From Microbacterium aurugineum (lineage in GTDB: Bacteria; Actinomycetota; Actinomycetes; Actinomycetales; Microbacteriaceae), in assembly GCF_023101205.1 (NCBI RefSeq), contig NZ_CP078078.1, positions 2,551,411 to 2,615,410 of the forward strand: a stretch of 64,000 nt of DNA. The letters run 5' to 3'. The position numbers and the translations under genes are program-made. The notes beneath the pieces are model-generated. The model worked only from the letters and a program-made list of their open reading frames with translations, was not told where the DNA came from and made no database searches. Position 1 is the first letter of the stretch, and every line of letters starts with the position of its first letter. Below, one piece after another: positions 61,122-64,000 of this stretch.

Positions 61122-61423
61122 TGGACCCGCTCGCCGGCATCGAGGGCATCTCCTCGGGTTTCACGCTCACGCCACCCGTCGCCCCCACGAAGGGCACCGA
61201 CGACACCGCCTTCGCGAACAGCGTCACCGGGGCGATCGACGAGCTGCGATCGCTGCAGTCGGAGTCCGATGCCCTCAAGGTCGCCGCGGTCACCGGTGAC
61301 CTCGACGACATCCACGCCGCGATGATCGCCTCCTCCCGCGCCTCGGTGACGCTCGAGCTGGTCGCCGCCGTGCGCAACAAGGGCGTCGACGCGTTCAACG
61401 AGATCATGCGGATGCAAGCCTGA
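61121..61423 (+). CDS. fliE: Flagellar hook-basal body protein FliE
   Basis: A 100-residue MS-ring/rod adapter. The conserved C-terminal half SDALKVAAVTGDLDDIHAAMIASSRASVTLELVAAVRNKGVDAFNEIMRMQ identifies it. One-base stop/start overlaps (TGATG) with flgC and fliF. Confidence 0.93.
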   Translation: MDPLAGIEGISSGFTLTPPVAPTKGTDDTAFANSVTGAIDELRSLQSESDALKVAAVTGDLDDIHAAMIASSRASVTLELVAAVRNKGVDAFNEIMRMQA

Positions 61424-63048
61424 TGCCCCAGGCCGTCACCACCGTGTTCCAGCGGATCGGACGCGTGATCGCGGGCTTCTCGCTCGCGCAGCGCACGATC
61501 GCGATCATCGGCGTCGCCGTGCTCGCCCTCGGTATCGTCGCGCTCTCCAGCTGGCTCACCCGCCCCACGTACACCCCGCTCTTCTCCGGCATGAGCGCCT
61601 CCGACGCGAACGCCGTGGTCGAGCAGCTGCGGTCGTCGTCGGTGCCCTACGAGCTGGCGGACGGCGGCGCGACCGTGCTCGTCCCCGAGAAGGACGTCTA
61701 CGACCAGCGGCTCGCCGCGGCGTCCGCCGGCCTTCCCGGCGCGAGCTCGGGCGGCTACTCGCTGCTCGACGACATGGGGGTGACGACCTCCGAGTTCCAG
61801 CAGTCCGTGACCTACAAGCGTGCGATCGAGGGCGAGCTCGCGGCCACGATCTCGTCGATCGAGGGAGTCACGGCGGCCTCGGTGCAGCTGGCCATCCCGG
61901 AGGAGAGCGTCTTCGTCTCGGAGACCGTCGACGCCACGGCCTCGGTGTTCGTGGAGACATCCGGCAACGCGACGCTGACCCCGAAGCAGGTCGAGGCCAT
62001 CGTGCATCTCACCTCCGCGGCTGTCAGCGGGATGAAGCCCGAGAACGTCGCCGTGGTGGACCAGAGCGGACAGACGCTCTCGGCCGCGGGAGTCGGGACC
62101 ACCGGCGGCGTGGACCAGCAGGCCAGCGACTACGAGGCTCGGGTCACGGCGAACGTCCAGCAGATGCTCGACACCGTGGTCGGGCCCGGCAACGCCAAGG
62201 TCACCGTGGTCGCCGAGATCGATCACTCCGTCAACGAGCGCGTCGAAGAGACCTACACCCCGGCCGAGGGCGCTCCGCCGCTCACCGAGCAGACCAGGAC
62301 CGACAGGCAGGACGGATCGAGCTCGAACGCGGGAGTGCTCGGCCCCGACAACATCGCCGTGCCGTCCACGGACGGCGACGGCACCTCCGAGTCCACGGAG
62401 ACCTCGAAGACCAACGCGGTCAACAAGAGCACGCAGAGCACCTCCACGCCCGCCGGCTCGCTGCTTCGCCAGTCGGTCTCCGTCGCGGTCGATGCGGGAG
62501 CAGGCGGTGACCTGAGCACCGCACAACTGAGCGACCTCGTCGAGACCGCCGCCGGGATCGACACCGAGCGCGGCGACTCGATCGCGGTCGAACTCGTCTC
62601 GTTCAACCAGACCAGTTCCGAAGCAGCGCAGGCCGCGCTGCAGGCCGCCAAGGAGACGGAGGCCGCCGAGCGCCAGGCGGTCCGACTGAACACGCTGATC
62701 ATCGCCGCCGCGATCGCCCTGCCGCTGCTGCTCGCCGTCATCGCCGCTCTGGTGCGCATGCGCCGCCGCGCGAACTCGGCGACCGAATTCGACCAGCTCT
62801 TCGGCGATCGCCCGGCGCCGCTGTCGGCCATCGGCGCCGGCGCCACGACGGCAGCGATAGACCAGACGGCCACGACCCCGCTCGCCTTCCTCGAGACCAC
62901 CCCCGACCCCGAGCCCGAGCCTGATCCGGAACCCGCGCAGGTCAGCCTCGAGCGTCGTCGCGCCGAGATCGACTCCCTCACCCGGCAGGACCCGAAGCGC
63001 ACGGCCGAGCTGCTGCGCACCCTCATCGACGACAGGCAGCACGTATGA
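61423..63048 (+). CDS. fliF: Flagellar MS-ring protein FliF
   Basis: A 541-residue ring protein with two spans (TIAIIGVAVLALGIVALSSWL about 24-45; LIIAAAIALPLLLAVIAALVRM about 425-447). Between them are the ring-building motifs TPLFSGMSASDANAVVEQL, SVTYKRAIEGELAATISSIEGVTAASVQLAIP and LTPKQVEAIVHLTSAAVSGMKPENVAVVDQSG. A Pro/Glu/Asp-rich segment precedes the C-terminal FliG-binding helix SLTRQDPKRTAELLRTLIDD. Overlaps fliG by 4 nt. Confidence 0.96.
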   Translation: MPQAVTTVFQRIGRVIAGFSLAQRTIAIIGVAVLALGIVALSSWLTRPTYTPLFSGMSASDANAVVEQLRSSSVPYELADGGATVLVPEKDVYDQRLAAASAGLPGASSGGYSLLDDMGVTTSEFQQSVTYKRAIEGELAATISSIEGVTAASVQLAIPEESVFVSETVDATASVFVETSGNATLTPKQVEAIVHLTSAAVSGMKPENVAVVDQSGQTLSAAGVGTTGGVDQQASDYEARVTANVQQMLDTVVGPGNAKVTVVAEIDHSVNERVEETYTPAEGAPPLTEQTRTDRQDGSSSNAGVLGPDNIAVPSTDGDGTSESTETSKTNAVNKSTQSTSTPAGSLLRQSVSVAVDAGAGGDLSTAQLSDLVETAAGIDTERGDSIAVELVSFNQTSSEAAQAALQAAKETEAAERQAVRLNTLIIAAAIALPLLLAVIAALVRMRRRANSATEFDQLFGDRPAPLSAIGAGATTAAIDQTATTPLAFLETTPDPEPEPDPEPAQVSLERRRAEIDSLTRQDPKRTAELLRTLIDDRQHV

Positions 63049-64000
63049 GCGGGCTGACCGATCGGCAGACCGCGGCCGTCGTCCTGATGAACCTCGATCG
63101 TGCACAGGCGATCGAGGTCATGAAGCACCTCTCGGAGTCGGAGGCGGAGGCCGTCGCCGCCGAGATCATCGGCCTCCAGGACCTGGATGCCGCCACCACC
63201 GCGCAGGCGCTGGGCCAGTTCCACCGCATCGCGAGCGGGCACCTCCCTCCCGCGCGCGGAGGTCGGGACATCGCCGCCGGACTTCTCGAGGCCTCGTTCG
63301 GCGCAGAACGCGCGGCCGCCGTCCTCGGCAGGGTCGGTTCGACGGCGATGAACTCGTCGTTCGACTTCCTGGGCTCCGCCGACCCCGCCCAGCTGGCGAC
63401 GCTGCTCGACGGAGAGCTCCCGCAGACCGTGGCTCTCGTGCTCGCGCACCTGCCCACCGAACGCGCCGCCGCCGTACTGGCTGCTCTCCCCGACCCGACC
63501 CGCACCGACGTCGCACACGCCATCGCCACCATGGGGACCGCGTCCCAGGAGGCGATCGCGATCGTGGCCGATGCGCTGAAGACCCGCACCGGGACCTTCG
63601 CGAGCCGCGATGCGCCCGAGACCCTCGGCGGCGTCGAGCCGTTGGTCGAGATCATCGCCCGCTCCGGAGCGACCGTCGAGAAGGCTCTGCTGGCGAGCAT
63701 CGAAGATCGGGACAGCGCGCTCGCGGAGGACATCCGTTCACGCATGTTCACCTTCGCCGACATCGTCAAGCTCGACGATCGAGACACGCAGCGCGTGCTG
63801 CGCGGCATGGACATCCGCTCCCTCGCACTCGCTCTGAAGGGTGCCAATCAAGGGATCGCGGACCTCATCCGTCGCAACGTCTCCGAGCGCAACCGCGAGA
63901 ACCTCGACGAGGAGGCGCGGACACTCGGCCCCGTGCGGATGTCGCAGGTCGAGGAGGCCCGGGCCGAGATCGTGCGCACCATCCGCGCGCTCGAAGCCGC
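63045..64000 (+). CDS. fliG: Flagellar motor switch protein FliG (partial, right edge)
   Basis: The first about 318 residues of the rotor switch protein, cut by the window edge. N-domain: LTDRQTAAVVLMNLDRAQAIEVMKHLSESEAEAVAAEI; middle domain: LPQTVALVLAHLPTERAAAVLAALP; the FTFADIVKLDDRDTQRVLRGMDIRSLALALKGA segment with the C-domain charged helix beginning. ATGA overlap with fliF. The rest of the basal-body operon presumably follows. Confidence 0.95.
   Translation, partial: MSGLTDRQTAAVVLMNLDRAQAIEVMKHLSESEAEAVAAEIIGLQDLDAATTAQALGQFHRIASGHLPPARGGRDIAAGLLEASFGAERAAAVLGRVGSTAMNSSFDFLGSADPAQLATLLDGELPQTVALVLAHLPTERAAAVLAALPDPTRTDVAHAIATMGTASQEAIAIVADALKTRTGTFASRDAPETLGGVEPLVEIIARSGATVEKALLASIEDRDSALAEDIRSRMFTFADIVKLDDRDTQRVLRGMDIRSLALALKGANQGIADLIRRNVSERNRENLDEEARTLGPVRMSQVEEARAEIVRTIRALEA

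Overview
The window is a high-GC (about 70% by eye) actinobacterial chromosome segment, most likely from Microbacterium or a close Microbacteriaceae relative. The evidence is the codon bias (GC-rich third positions, frequent GTG/TTG starts), the DUF3817-guaA and guaB/guaB3 arrangement, the LAxTG-type sortase signal, groES controlled by HrcA/CIRCE, and a Gram-positive-style flagellar locus with FliW. I see no prophage, insertion sequence, CRISPR array, rRNA or tRNA gene. Gene density is high and no non-coding stretch exceeds about 260 bp.

Layout. 1-8.4 kb: the N-terminal part of a PcrA/UvrD helicase, a secreted lamin-tail-domain protein with a LAxTG anchor, an ABC exporter pair, YccF, a glycerophosphodiesterase and a Bax-inhibitor-1-like membrane protein. 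8.4-13.9 kb: an ECF42-type sigma factor with its YCII partner, a glycosyltransferase, guaA and a DUF3817 protein. 13.9-21.2 kb: a sugar utilisation locus (ABC importer, class II ketose-bisphosphate aldolase, ADP-dependent sugar kinase, ManA-like isomerase) facing a divergent DeoR regulator. 22-26.6 kb: a giant secreted nuclease/5'-nucleotidase. 26.9-30.7 kb: SURF1, GuaB3, a cytidylyltransferase remnant and an ABC-F ATPase.

30.8-37.3 kb is the most unusual region. Seven genes are translationally coupled by 1-4 nt overlaps: a receiver/PIG-L deacetylase fusion, an ATP-grasp enzyme, a PHP phosphoesterase, a membrane GT2 glycosyltransferase, a 47-residue membrane protein, a stand-alone receiver and a membrane histidine kinase. 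This looks like a two-component-controlled pathway for making or exporting a GlcNAc-type glycan or conjugate. I cannot match it to a described system.

37.5-46.7 kb: DUF2277, guaB, a branched-chain amino-acid-type ABC transporter (livHMGF, with LivH carrying an extra secreted N-terminal domain, and a convergent binding protein), RarD and groES. 46.8-53 kb: a THUMP-like methyltransferase, two paralogous membrane-anchored proteins, and tsaD-rimI-tsaB for t6A modification and ribosomal protein acetylation.

53-64 kb is the start of a flagellar locus. flgN-flgK-flgL-fliW run leftward. fliA, flagellin, fliD, fliS, a FliT-position gene, flgB, flgC, fliE, fliF and fliG run rightward and off the edge. 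Three promoters share a sigma-28 signature (TAAC box, then GCCGATAG at a constant 14-nt spacing). The flagellin and flgB leaders each carry a hairpin presenting ACGGAT, a CsrA-type site, and the flagellin Shine-Dalgarno overlaps a second one. With fliW present, this predicts sigma-28 transcription plus CsrA/FliW translational control, although csrA itself is not in the window.
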